64,000 bases of DNA from Pseudolabrys sp. (lineage in GTDB: Bacteria > Pseudomonadota > Alphaproteobacteria > Rhizobiales > Xanthobacteraceae), in the NCBI GenBank assembly GCA_029980465.1, contig JARYIJ010000001.1, positions 2,009,749 through 2,073,748 on the forward strand, written 5' to 3'. Below the pieces are notes generated by a model, which ran no database searches, was not told the DNA's origin, and saw nothing but the letters and a program-made list of their open reading frames with translations. Every line of letters starts with the position of its first letter. Positions within the stretch are counted from its first letter, which is position 1. Made by a program: the position numbers and the translations under genes. Below are positions 32,878 to 41,599 of the stretch, in pieces.

Positions 32878-34044
32878 TTAAAACACCGTTCCATCACTGA
32901 CGATCGTCAACGGAGGTCCGCCATCGGCGCGCCGTGCTGTGGCGAGCTTGCGTCCTGCCGCCCAAGTGCCGCCCTCAAGCAGCGAACCGAGCGGAAATGC
33001 TCGCTTGAACACGCCGAGCCGGTCGCGTACGAGCGGCGCGAGTCGATCGAGCAGGGCGACTGTCAGCGCCCGCCACTCGATCACAAGAGTTGAATCGACC
33101 GGATGGGTCCGGGAGGCCGCAGCCGGGTCACGCAGCACAAGAACGCCGGTGTCGATGAACAGGCCGCCGTTGCGGTATTCGGCGAGGCCCGTCAACGCAT
33201 CGAGGTCGCCGACAGGCAGGCCGGCGCGCAGGCACGGCTCGATCAGCGAATAGGTCAGCCATTGTGACAGCTTGTGCAGCGGCATCAGGCCGTTCGTCGC
33301 ATCGGCGCGGCAAATGGCCGGGTGACGCCACGTATCGCCAAGAGGCAGGCCGCGAAGCGTCAGCCGGGCTGGCCAGATCGGGCCGAGATGCAGAAGCACC
33401 TGATGAAGAATGTCACTGGCACCCAGCGGCCGGCCTCGTGCAACACCGGCGAGATGGTCGAACAGGCCGCCCGGCCGCGCATCATCCGTCATTGCGAAGA
33501 CAGCCAAACCATCCAGTAGCGCTCGACCGAGCCTCGCCAGCAACGCGGCGCGCCTGTCGAGACCGGGGAACGGGTTGCTGCCGCTGACGCCAAAGCCCTT
33601 TTCAAGGTCGGCGCCCGTCAGCGCCGTGAGCCGCACCGCGTCGGCGCGAAACGGGTCTTTCGAGTCCGAGGAGAAGAGCCCAGACTCGAACATGCGCAAG
33701 CTCGCGAGTGCGAGGCCTTCGGAGCGGCCGATCGTAATATCGGTGCCGGCATCGTGATAGCGCCATCGCGGATCGGCACCGGCGTCAAGCAGCACCGAAA
33801 CGATCGCAAGGTCGAACTCCGTCCGCGCGCGATGAGCCGCGTCGCGCCACGGATGCCGGCTGGCAATTTCGGCCCACAGGTCGCGCGCGCCGAAGACGAA
33901 ATGCCGCCAGCGCGCATGCAGCGGCACATTCAGGTCGAGGTAGTTTGCGCGGATGACATCGGCAACGATCTCCGCCGTCGATGCGAGCTGGCCGAGATCG
34001 ATGCGAAAGTTTTCGAGGCGCCCATCCAATCCGGCGGTCAGCAT
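32878..34044 (-). CDS. urc4: URC4/Urg3-like uracil catabolism protein (DUF1688)
   Basis: 388 residues from the first ATG (34044). DUF1688 features: [61 protein letters not shown] and [17 protein letters not shown]. In yeast, Urc4 is essential for the URC route that converts uracil to 3-hydroxypropionate and urea; its reaction is not fully defined. Homologous residues ([14 protein letters not shown]) continue in frame upstream to about 34139, yet no ATG/GTG/TTG exists there, so the real start may be a rare codon such as CTG or ATT. Confidence 0.88.
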   Translation of the reverse strand: MLTAGLDGRLENFRIDLGQLASTAEIVADVIRANYLDLNVPLHARWRHFVFGARDLWAEIASRHPWRDAAHRARTEFDLAIVSVLLDAGADPRWRYHDAGTDITIGRSEGLALASLRMFESGLFSSDSKDPFRADAVRLTALTGADLEKGFGVSGSNPFPGLDRRAALLARLGRALLDGLAVFAMTDDARPGGLFDHLAGVARGRPLGASDILHQVLLHLGPIWPARLTLRGLPLGDTWRHPAICRADATNGLMPLHKLSQWLTYSLIEPCLRAGLPVGDLDALTGLAEYRNGGLFIDTGVLVLRDPAAASRTHPVDSTLVIEWRALTVALLDRLAPLVRDRLGVFKRAFPLGSLLEGGTWAAGRKLATARRADGGPPLTIVSDGTVF

Positions 34045-34136
34045 CTCCCCGGCGCGGGTGCGGACCGCCTCGGCGGTCAGCAGTCCCAGCGCCGCGCCGC
34101 GTTCTGTCCGGTTGATTTCAACCTGATACAGAATGG

Positions 34137-35387
34137 TCAGAACTCTTCAAGTTTGCGGCCGACCACGGATTTGAGCTCGTCCGTGCTCGGCACGTGGTCA
34201 GGCGTGAAGTACCCGGCCGCCTTTTTGGCCTCGATCTCGACCTGCGCATCGGGCGGCACGAGTCCTTCTGGAATCGAGACGCGTTCGCCGATCTCGATGC
34301 CGGAGCCGGCAATGGCGTCGTATTTCATATTCGACATCGATACGAAACGATCGATGCGCGTGATGCCGAGCCAGTGCAGCACGTCCGGCATCAACTGCTG
34401 AAAGCGTGCGTCCTGCACGCCGGCGACGCATTCGGTGCGCTCGAAGTAGGTGGCGGCCTGGTCGCCGCCCTCCTGCCGCTTGCGCGCGTTGTAGACGAGA
34501 AATTTCGTGACCTCGCCGAGCGCGCGGCCTTCCTTGCGATTGTAGACGATGAGGCCGGCCCCGCCGCGCTGCGCTTCCTTCACGCACTCCGCGATGCCGT
34601 GCACGAGATAGGGGCGGCAGGTGCAGATATCGGAACCGAACACGTCCGAGCCGTTGCATTCGTCATGGACACGACAGGTGATGCTGTGCTTGCGGTCGCC
34701 CAGCGCCGCCGGGTCGCCGAAGATATAGAGCGTGATGCCGCCGATTGGTGGCAAGAAGATTGAAAGATCGGGCCGCGTCACCAGTTCCGGATAGGCGCCG
34801 CCGGTCTGCTCAAACAGGGTGCGACGCAGCCTGTCCTCGGTGATCGCGAATCGCCGGGCAATGCCGGGCAGATACCAGACCGGGTCGATGGCCGCTTTGG
34901 TGACGGCGATATCGCCGCTCTCGTGCACGATCTCGCCATCGGCCTTGACGCCCCACGCCTTGGACGTGAATTCGGGAATCGTCAACCGGGCTTTGGTCAC
35001 GGCGATGGTCGGGCGGATATCGACGCCTTCCGCAATTTCCTCGTGGAAGTCCTGCGCGATGCGATGGCCCCACGGATCGAGCGAGACGATGCGTTCGGCG
35101 TCGGCCCACTGCGGATAGGGGCCGATATCGATGGCCGGCGACGTGTTGGTGAGGTCGGGACGCGCGATCGGGTTGAGCGCGCCCGACGATACCGCAAGCG
35201 CGCGGTAGACGGAGTATGAACCGCCATGCGCGCCGATGGCGTTGCGATCCGCGCTGGACGTGACGGTCCCGATGACGGGGCCGCGCTCGCGCGCCGTTGG
35301 TGCGCCCCAGACGATCGGAAAGCGTCCAGGCGCGCGGTGGCCGGGATGAGATGTGAGCCGGATGTGGCCCGTCTTGTTCGTGGACAT
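34137..35387 (-). CDS. urc1: URC1-type GTP cyclohydrolase II homologue
   Basis: 416 residues from ATG 35387. A long N-terminal domain (HIRLTSHPGHRAPGR, SVYRALAVSSGAL) precedes a RibA-like core with the zinc/GTP loop RVHDECNGSDVFGSDICTCRPYL and RKEGRALGEVTKFLVYNARKR. The inserted CNGSD and the long N-terminus separate this family from riboflavin RibA; together with DUF1688 and upp it defines the URC uracil-degradation set. It is the first gene of the operon, with its ATG about 23 bases after a strong hairpin. Confidence 0.88.
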   Translation of the reverse strand: MSTNKTGHIRLTSHPGHRAPGRFPIVWGAPTARERGPVIGTVTSSADRNAIGAHGGSYSVYRALAVSSGALNPIARPDLTNTSPAIDIGPYPQWADAERIVSLDPWGHRIAQDFHEEIAEGVDIRPTIAVTKARLTIPEFTSKAWGVKADGEIVHESGDIAVTKAAIDPVWYLPGIARRFAITEDRLRRTLFEQTGGAYPELVTRPDLSIFLPPIGGITLYIFGDPAALGDRKHSITCRVHDECNGSDVFGSDICTCRPYLVHGIAECVKEAQRGGAGLIVYNRKEGRALGEVTKFLVYNARKRQEGGDQAATYFERTECVAGVQDARFQQLMPDVLHWLGITRIDRFVSMSNMKYDAIAGSGIEIGERVSIPEGLVPPDAQVEIEAKKAAGYFTPDHVPSTDELKSVVGRKLEEF

Positions 35388-35400
35388 CAGCTTGCCCCAC

Positions 35401-35441
35401 AAAAGCAAAAAGCCCCTTTCGGCAGCGCCGAAGAGCGGCTT
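35401..35441 (-). terminator. Rho-independent terminator or URC leader attenuator
   Basis: On the minus strand AAGCC-gctc-TTCGGC-gct-GCCGAA-agg-GGCTT forms a two-part stem (35441 to 35410), followed by TTTTGCTTTT. It terminates the gene at 35528 or, if the URC promoter lies upstream, acts as an attenuator 14 bases before the urc1 start. Confidence 0.75.
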
Positions 35442-35527
35442 CAAAAAAGCAATATAATGTCGGCGCTGCACCTCCTCAAGGGATGAGGGCGCCGTCCCCG
35501 CGCTCGCTCCAGGCCGGCTTTCGCGCT

Positions 35528-36217
35528 CTATGCCTTCTTCGTCATGGGGGCGATATGCGCCAATGAGCCGCGGTCGAGGGCGTATGCGAGCTGATAGGTA
35601 GTCATCGTATCCTTCACCGCGCCGAATTTGAGGCTCGCCAGATGCCCTGCCGCGGCTGGAAACAGCTCCGGCCCATAGCCTTCCAGCAGGATGACCCCGG
35701 CCTGCGGCGCTTCCGGCGCGGCGCCTCCGACTGAAAACGGCACGTCGGGGACAGTCGGATCGCGTTGCAGTAGATGTGCAGCCGAGATGGCGTCGTGGGC
35801 GACCGCTTTTTCAACCCAGGCTGTCATCGCCTCCGTTTGAATATCGGCGTCGTCGCCGAGCATCGCAACGACGAGCATTGACCCGAGTCCGCCGCCGGCC
35901 GAGTGAATGCGGCGGCAGCACACCCGCATGAAATCGCGCAGCGATGGGCGCATCGATCGGGACCATTCCGTCGGATTGTTGAGGAGCGTCCGGTAAGGGG
36001 CGCTTGTCAGCACGTCGGTGTTTTCGAGCGCGTAGAGCGTCAGGAATTCGGGCAAGGGGCCGTGCAGCCTGGTATAACGCCGCGCGCCCAGAATGCCGGG
36101 CACTGAAACGCGCTCGGGCACGTGCTCGCGCGTGTGCCAGACGTGGTATTCGCGCATGTGCGACGGCTCGATGCCGTTCCAGAGCGAAAGCACGCCGTTC
36201 CCGGTAAAGTCGATCAT
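35528..36217 (-). CDS. Hypothetical protein, possible EthD/ferredoxin-like dimeric barrel
   Basis: 229 residues, not assigned. The opening NGVLSLWNGIEPSHMREYHVWHTREHVPERVSVPGI resembles short alpha+beta-barrel (EthD-like) proteins in which an H-x-x-E/H pattern follows the first strand; a second repeat may start at AGVILLEGY. It lies divergent from the FAD oxidoreductase with a 96-bp gap, which suggests shared regulation with that transporter operon. Confidence 0.5.
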   Translation of the reverse strand: MIDFTGNGVLSLWNGIEPSHMREYHVWHTREHVPERVSVPGILGARRYTRLHGPLPEFLTLYALENTDVLTSAPYRTLLNNPTEWSRSMRPSLRDFMRVCCRRIHSAGGGLGSMLVVAMLGDDADIQTEAMTAWVEKAVAHDAISAAHLLQRDPTVPDVPFSVGGAAPEAPQAGVILLEGYGPELFPAAAGHLASLKFGAVKDTMTTYQLAYALDRGSLAHIAPMTKKA

Positions 36218-36313
36218 CCGCCGTCCCTTTCAGGCAGTGAGCCCATACGCAAATTGCCCTTTGACCAAACCCGTCGCCGCCCTAACCTGCGGTGATACAA
36301 GACCGAGGATGCG

Positions 36314-37741
36314 ATGGCCGACAACAAGGATTATTCAGGACGCGCTTTTTTCCAGGCGGAGGTATTCGAGACCCGCAAGCTCGATCGGCGGGCTCCGAGC
36401 AGGCGCAGTATCGAAGAGCCGGCGCAAAAGGTGCCCGTACACACCGAGTGCGATGTGCTCGTGGTCGGCGGCGGTCCGGCCGGCACCGCGGCCGCAGTCG
36501 CGGCGGCGCGGCTCGGCGCCGACGTCGTGTTGATCGAGCGCTACAATCATCTCGGCGGTCTCTCGACCGGCGGCCTCGTCATCTGGATCGACCGCATGAC
36601 GGACTGGAGCGGACGCCATGTCATTCGCGGCTTCGCCGAGGAGCTGATCTCGCGCCTCACCCGCGACAAGATTCAGGGGCCGCCGAAAGACGACTGGGGC
36701 TCGAAAGACCCGGCCAAGGCGGCGTACTGGGCGCTGCGCACCGCGGCCTATCACGGCATCGTCACGCATTCGCCGACCTGCGATCCGGAATGGCTCAAGG
36801 CGGAATCGTTAGCGCTCGTTCGCGACGCCGGCGTGCATGTCATCTTCCATGCCTGGGGCGCCCGTCCGCTGATGGACGGCAATCGCGTCACAGGTTGCGT
36901 GTTCGAGAGCAAGGAGGGGCGCCGCGCCATTCTCGCCAAGGTGACGATCGACGGCACCGGCGACGGCGATCTGTTCGCGCGCGCCGGCTCCGGATTCGAA
37001 ACGGAAATCGACGCCGGCGATATTCACGGTTGCATGAATACGCCCTGGCTGTTTGGCGGCGTTGACATGGATGCGTTCCTGCGCTGGCGCGCAGAGGCGC
37101 CGGATCAGTTCACGCAGTTCATGGCGCGCGGACGCGAGAAGATGAAGTTCTTCGAGCGGCCGTTCGTATCGTGGCGCAACGATATCGCTCTTTTCCTCGG
37201 GCCGCGGCTGGCCGGCTATTCGGCCGTCGATGTCGAGGACCAGACGGAGGTCGAGATCATCAGCCATGAGCTGATGCTCCAGCATCTCACGTATTTCCGC
37301 GAGAATGCGCCGGGCTTCGCCGACGCCTACATCATGCTGTCGGCGCCGCAGCTCGGCGTCCGGCACAGCCGCCGGCTGGCCGGCCGCGGCAAGGTGACGC
37401 GCGATCACTGGACCGGCGCGGTATCGCCGGACGAGATCGGCGTGTCGCCGTCGCTCGCGCCGAAGTTCGGCAATATCTCGGTGCCTTACGGCTCGATCGT
37501 GCCGCGCGATATCGAAGGGCTGCTGGCGCCGGGACGGCACCTGTCTTGCGATGTCACCAGCCATTCGTTCATGCGGGAAATTCCGCAGTGCTGGCTGACG
37601 GGCCATGCCGCGGGCGTTGCCGCAGCCATTGCCGCCAACCGCAAGCTGGCCCTGGCCGATGTGCCGATACCGGAGCTGCAGCGCAGTCTGGCGGCCCAGG
37701 GCGCCTATCTCAGTCCCGTGCGGGAAATGGCCGAGAGTTGA
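36314..37741 (+). CDS. FAD-dependent oxidoreductase (FAD_oxidored, PF12831 type)
   Basis: 475 residues. The N-terminal dinucleotide-binding motif is VLVVGGGPAGTAAAVAAARLG with ERYNHLGGLSTGGL, the pattern of the FAD_oxidored family; VTIDGTGDGDLFARAG is the second FAD contact and the C-terminal LAPGRHLSCDVTSHSFMREIP closes the cofactor site. GAGG lies before ATG 36314. It heads a run with a NitT/TauT-type transporter and an SDR, so it probably oxidises the imported compound; the substrate is unknown. Confidence 0.88.
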   Translation: MADNKDYSGRAFFQAEVFETRKLDRRAPSRRSIEEPAQKVPVHTECDVLVVGGGPAGTAAAVAAARLGADVVLIERYNHLGGLSTGGLVIWIDRMTDWSGRHVIRGFAEELISRLTRDKIQGPPKDDWGSKDPAKAAYWALRTAAYHGIVTHSPTCDPEWLKAESLALVRDAGVHVIFHAWGARPLMDGNRVTGCVFESKEGRRAILAKVTIDGTGDGDLFARAGSGFETEIDAGDIHGCMNTPWLFGGVDMDAFLRWRAEAPDQFTQFMARGREKMKFFERPFVSWRNDIALFLGPRLAGYSAVDVEDQTEVEIISHELMLQHLTYFRENAPGFADAYIMLSAPQLGVRHSRRLAGRGKVTRDHWTGAVSPDEIGVSPSLAPKFGNISVPYGSIVPRDIEGLLAPGRHLSCDVTSHSFMREIPQCWLTGHAAGVAAAIAANRKLALADVPIPELQRSLAAQGAYLSPVREMAES

Positions 37742-37812
37742 ATTGCCCGCCGGCTAGGCTAGAACCACAGCTCAAGATGGGCTCACGCAAGGGCCTCACA
37801 AGGGGAGGATTC

Positions 37813-38850
37813 ATGATCCGCATTCTCAACACCGCCATCGGTGCCGTTGCCGCCATGGCGCTTACCGTCTCGCTCGCCAGCGGCGTCCGGGCAGCCGAAC
37901 CGGCGCCGCTCAATCCGCCGCAGAAGGTCAAGATCGCCTACGTGCCGATCATGAAATTCGCGACCGCCTACGTCGCGGCTGGCCGCGGCCTGTTCAAGAA
38001 ATACGGGCTCGATGTCGACTTCGAGAAGGTGAAGTCCGGCACGGAGGCGATTGCCTTTCTGCAGCAGGGCACGGTCGATGTCGGCGGCATCGCCATCGTC
38101 ACTTCGCTCTGGAACTCGTGGAATCGTGGTCTTGATATCCGCATCATCGCGCCCGGCGGTCTTGAACCGCTCAAGGGCAGCTCGACCGATCTGCTCGTCA
38201 GCAAGAAGGCCCAGGAAGCCGGCGTGAAGACCGTTGCCGATCTCAAGGGCAAGAGGATCGGTTCCGCCGGCGGCCCCGGCAGCGGCAGCGAATATCTGAT
38301 CGCCAAGGCACTGGAGCGCGTGCACCTCACGATCCGCGACGTCAATCTCATCAATGTGTCGAATCCCGACATTCCGGCCGCGCTCGCGGGTGGCACCATT
38401 GACGCCGGGCTCGCCGGCCCGCCGTATTCGACCCAGGCGCTCAAGGCCGGCGACGCAGCGGTGCTGGCGACCGACCTGACGCCTGGCCTGATGACCGTGG
38501 CGTTCGTCGGCTCCGGCAAGTTCATCAAGGAGCGGCCGCAGGTAGCCGAGCGTTTCGTCGTCGCGCTGACCGAAGCGGCGCGGATGATGCAAGGCGATCA
38601 GTACCTGTCGAAGGAAAACATGGACGCTTATCTCAAGTACACGACCTCGACGGAGGCCGCGATCAAGGCGGCCAAGCCGGCGGTGTATGACCCGAACCAG
38701 AGCATTCCGGTCAAGGGCCTCGCCGATATCGAGCGTGTGCACCGCGAGAACGGCCGCACCGACTACGACAAGCCGATCGATCTCAAGAAGGTGATCGACG
38801 AGCAATTCGTCGAGAAGGCGATCGCCGATCTGGGCAAGGCGAAAGAGTAA
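37813..38850 (+). CDS. NitT/TauT-type ABC transporter substrate-binding protein
   Basis: 345 residues from ATG 37813 with an excellent RBS (AGGGGAGG). The signal peptide (TAIGAVAAMALTVSLASGVRAAE) is followed by VKIAYVPIMKFATAYVAAGRGLFKKYGLDVDF, typical of the NMT1 fold. The longer frame upstream is antisense-like and rejected. It feeds the ATPase and permease that follow. Confidence 0.9.
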   Translation: MIRILNTAIGAVAAMALTVSLASGVRAAEPAPLNPPQKVKIAYVPIMKFATAYVAAGRGLFKKYGLDVDFEKVKSGTEAIAFLQQGTVDVGGIAIVTSLWNSWNRGLDIRIIAPGGLEPLKGSSTDLLVSKKAQEAGVKTVADLKGKRIGSAGGPGSGSEYLIAKALERVHLTIRDVNLINVSNPDIPAALAGGTIDAGLAGPPYSTQALKAGDAAVLATDLTPGLMTVAFVGSGKFIKERPQVAERFVVALTEAARMMQGDQYLSKENMDAYLKYTTSTEAAIKAAKPAVYDPNQSIPVKGLADIERVHRENGRTDYDKPIDLKKVIDEQFVEKAIADLGKAKE

Positions 38851-38905
38851 GCGACGCGGTGCCGGGGCTGGAAAACATGCCCCGGCACCGTTGAGGATCG
38901 TGCGT

Positions 38906-39691
38906 ATGGCCTTACCGAAAATCGAGACCCGCAACGTTTGCAAGGTCTATGAGACCGTTGCGGGTCCGATGACCGCGGTCGACGATTTCAGCCTCGACGT
39001 TGCCGATAATGAATTCGTCTGCATCGTCGGGCCGTCCGGATGCGGCAAGTCGACCTATCTGCGGATGCTGGCCGGACTCGACACACACACCTCCGGCACC
39101 ATTCAGATTCGGCCTGGCAACGACCCGAAAAAGCCGCTCAACAGCGTCGTCTTTCAGGAATACGCGGTCTTTCCCTGGAAGACCGTGATCGAGAACGTCA
39201 CGTTCGGCCTGCAGATGCGCGGCATCGGCAAGGAACAGCGGCTCGAGACGGCGAATTACTGGCTGGAGCGCGTGGGATTGCGCAAGTTCGCCAACTACTA
39301 CCCGTATCAAATCTCCGGCGGCATGAAGCAGCGCGTCAGCATCATCCGCGCGCTCGCCAACGATCCCGAAGTATTGCTGATGGACGAGCCGCTCGGCGCG
39401 CTCGACGCGCAAACCCGGATCGTGCTGCAGGATGAGTTGCTGCGCATCTGGGAAGAGACGCACAAGACGGTTGTCTACATCACCCATAGCCTCGACGAGG
39501 CGATCCTGCTGGGAGACCGGGTGATCCTGATGACGGCGCATCCCGGGCGACTGCTCACGACGTTCCACATCGACATCAAGCGTCCGCGCACGATCGAGAC
39601 GCTGAATACGCCTGAATTCGCCGAATTACGCGGCGCGATCTGGGAGCAGCTCGGCAAGGAGGTCACGCGCGCCATGGAGATGCAGGCGTGA
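38906..39691 (+). CDS. NitT/TauT-type ABC transporter ATP-binding protein
   Basis: 261 residues with Walker A GPSGCGKSTYLR, signature ISGGMKQRVSIIRAL, Walker B VLLMDEPLGALD and switch VVYITHSLDEA. ATG 38906 is preceded by GAGG. Its last bases overlap the permease start (GTGA). Confidence 0.92.
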   Translation: MALPKIETRNVCKVYETVAGPMTAVDDFSLDVADNEFVCIVGPSGCGKSTYLRMLAGLDTHTSGTIQIRPGNDPKKPLNSVVFQEYAVFPWKTVIENVTFGLQMRGIGKEQRLETANYWLERVGLRKFANYYPYQISGGMKQRVSIIRALANDPEVLLMDEPLGALDAQTRIVLQDELLRIWEETHKTVVYITHSLDEAILLGDRVILMTAHPGRLLTTFHIDIKRPRTIETLNTPEFAELRGAIWEQLGKEVTRAMEMQA

Positions 39692-40773
39692 CCGAAACGC
39701 TCGAGCGCGCAACGTCCGGCATGTTCCGGCGGATTCCGTCCGTCCGGAACATGCAGCTCGGACTTCCGGCGGCTCTTCTTCTGCTGACTGTCGTCGCGAT
39801 TGTCTGGAATGGCGCCCTCTATCTCACGCGCTTGTGGGCGCCGCTGTGGTGGCTCGCGCTGTTTGGCGACTTCGCTCTGACCGTCGTTGCCGCCGAGCGT
39901 ATCGGACGTTGCGTGCCGCCTACCTATCGCAAGTTGTACGAGCGCACGTTGGCGATCGGCTTCCCGGTCATGGCTCTCGTCGCATGGCAGCTCATCGTCG
40001 ATGCCGGAATCCTGAGCCCGTTGTGGTTTCCGCAGCCGACGCGGATCGCCAAGGCGCTGTGGGACGTCACGGTCAATTATGACCGCGCGTCCGGCACCAG
40101 CCTGCTCGGGCGGCCCTGGCTCATTCCCTCGCGGTTCGAGCATGACGGCTGGGCCGGGGTCTGGGCGCTGTTCGCCGAAAGCCACGTCTGGGCGACGCTC
40201 GGCCGCGTCGGCGCCGGCTTTGTCATCGGTGCCATCCCCGGCATTCTGCTCGGCGTCGTCATGGGCATCAATCGTACCGTGCGCCTGATGCTCGATACGA
40301 CGCTGTCGGCGATCTACGTGCTGCCGAAGATCGCGATCTTCCCGCTGGTCATGCTGATGTTTGCCGATCCATTCGGCGAAGGTCCGAAGATCGCAGTGGT
40401 CGCGCTGTCGGTGTTCTTCCTGATGGCGATCAACACGATGGCGGGCGTCCGCGACATCGACCCGGTGTTTCTGATGGCAGGGCGCAACTATGGCGCGCGC
40501 GGCTTTCAGCTGCTGTGGCACGTCATCCTGCCGGCGGCGATGCCGGTTATTTTCGCGGGTCTGCGGCTCGCGCTCGGCACCGCCTTGATCGTCATCATTT
40601 CCGTCGAATTCCTGCGCGCCAAACAAGGCGTGGGCTTCATGACCTTCTATTACTGGGAGGTGATGAACCCGGAGCGGATGTATGCCGGCCTTGTCGTCGT
40701 CATGGTGCTGGGCGTCGTGCTGGCCTACGGGCTCCAGGCGCTGCAGCGCCGCCTGATGCCCTGGCAGCGCTGA
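39688..40773 (+). CDS. NitT/TauT-type ABC transporter permease (long form)
   Basis: 361 residues, longer than the usual ~260 because an extra membrane-associated N-terminal region (two hydrophobic segments, about residues 20-75) precedes the BPD_transp_1 core. The EAA-type loop is AGRNYGARGFQLLWHVILPAAMP. GTG 39688 overlaps the ATPase stop. Confidence 0.88.
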   Translation: MTETLERATSGMFRRIPSVRNMQLGLPAALLLLTVVAIVWNGALYLTRLWAPLWWLALFGDFALTVVAAERIGRCVPPTYRKLYERTLAIGFPVMALVAWQLIVDAGILSPLWFPQPTRIAKALWDVTVNYDRASGTSLLGRPWLIPSRFEHDGWAGVWALFAESHVWATLGRVGAGFVIGAIPGILLGVVMGINRTVRLMLDTTLSAIYVLPKIAIFPLVMLMFADPFGEGPKIAVVALSVFFLMAINTMAGVRDIDPVFLMAGRNYGARGFQLLWHVILPAAMPVIFAGLRLALGTALIVIISVEFLRAKQGVGFMTFYYWEVMNPERMYAGLVVVMVLGVVLAYGLQALQRRLMPWQR

Positions 40774-40796
40774 GCGTTCGTAACGGAGCAAGCGGA

Positions 40797-41543
40797 ATGA
40801 AGGTCGCGCTCATCACCGGCGGGGCGGGGGCGGTCGGCGCCGCAGCCGCGCGAATGCTGGCGTTGGATGGCTTTGCTGTCGTTCTTGCGGATATCAAGAC
40901 GGATCAGACGGCGGCTGTCGGCGCGGAAATCGAGCGCAATGGCGGCAAGGCGATTGCCATCACCGCCGATCTGGCCGATCGCGACGCGCCTGCTCGCATC
41001 GTCGGAACCGTCGAGAAAGCGTTTGGCCGGCTCGATTGCCTCGTCAACAATGCCGGCCGCACCGGCGCGTCCACGATCGGCTCGGTCGATGCCGATGAAT
41101 GGAACGCGATCCTCGGGCTCAATCTCACCGCTCCGATGCTGCTGTGCCAGCGGGCCGCGCCGCTGATGGCAGCGGGCGGCGGCGGCAGCATCATCAATGT
41201 CGCATCGCGCGTTTACTTGAGCGGCACCGGAGTCGGCTACACGTCGAGCAAGACCGGCCTGATCGGCCTCACACGCGCGCTGGCCGTGCAGCTTGGCAAG
41301 GACAATATTCGTGTCAATGCCGTGGCGCCGAGCTTTCTCAATACGCCGTTCAACAAGAGGCTCGTCGAGCAGAACAGCAGGCTCGCCGAATCATTCAAAA
41401 AAATGTCGCCGCTCAACCGCGTCGGCGCGCCGGAGGATGTCGCGGGCGCGATCGCGTTTCTGGCGTCGGACCGGGCATCCTTCATCACCGGCGACGTGCT
41501 TCACGTCTGCGGCGGCACGCAGCTCGCGCCACAGCCGGATTGA
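40797..41543 (+). CDS. SDR-family NAD(P)-dependent oxidoreductase
   Basis: 248-residue classical short-chain dehydrogenase: cofactor motif TGGAGAVGAAAARML (TGxxxGxG), NNAG at about residue 84, catalytic Ser in NVASRVY, and YTSSKTG (YxxxK). It has GGAG before ATG 40797, 23 bp after the permease, so it is the last gene of the transporter operon and probably oxidises or reduces the same substrate class as the FAD enzyme. Confidence 0.92.
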   Translation: MKVALITGGAGAVGAAAARMLALDGFAVVLADIKTDQTAAVGAEIERNGGKAIAITADLADRDAPARIVGTVEKAFGRLDCLVNNAGRTGASTIGSVDADEWNAILGLNLTAPMLLCQRAAPLMAAGGGGSIINVASRVYLSGTGVGYTSSKTGLIGLTRALAVQLGKDNIRVNAVAPSFLNTPFNKRLVEQNSRLAESFKKMSPLNRVGAPEDVAGAIAFLASDRASFITGDVLHVCGGTQLAPQPD

Positions 41544-41546
41544 GCC

Positions 41547-41577
41547 AAAAAAAGAACGCGCCGGATATGCCGACGCG
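41547..41577 (-). terminator. Rho-independent terminator of tadG
   Basis: Minus-strand CGCGTCGG-catat-CCGGCGCG stem (one G-U pair) at 41577-41557 is followed by TTC and seven T (41553-41547). It sits 23 bases after the tadG stop, between the convergent SDR and tadG genes. Confidence 0.85.
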
Positions 41578-41599
41578 GTCCAGTCGGGAGGTTCGCGAT

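Noticed and set aside
34198..34659. Other-frame ORFs inside urc1, tad and liv genes (dozens of 60-280 codon frames)
   Set aside because: High-GC shadow frames: Arg/Ala/Pro-rich, antisense or shifted to clear protein families.
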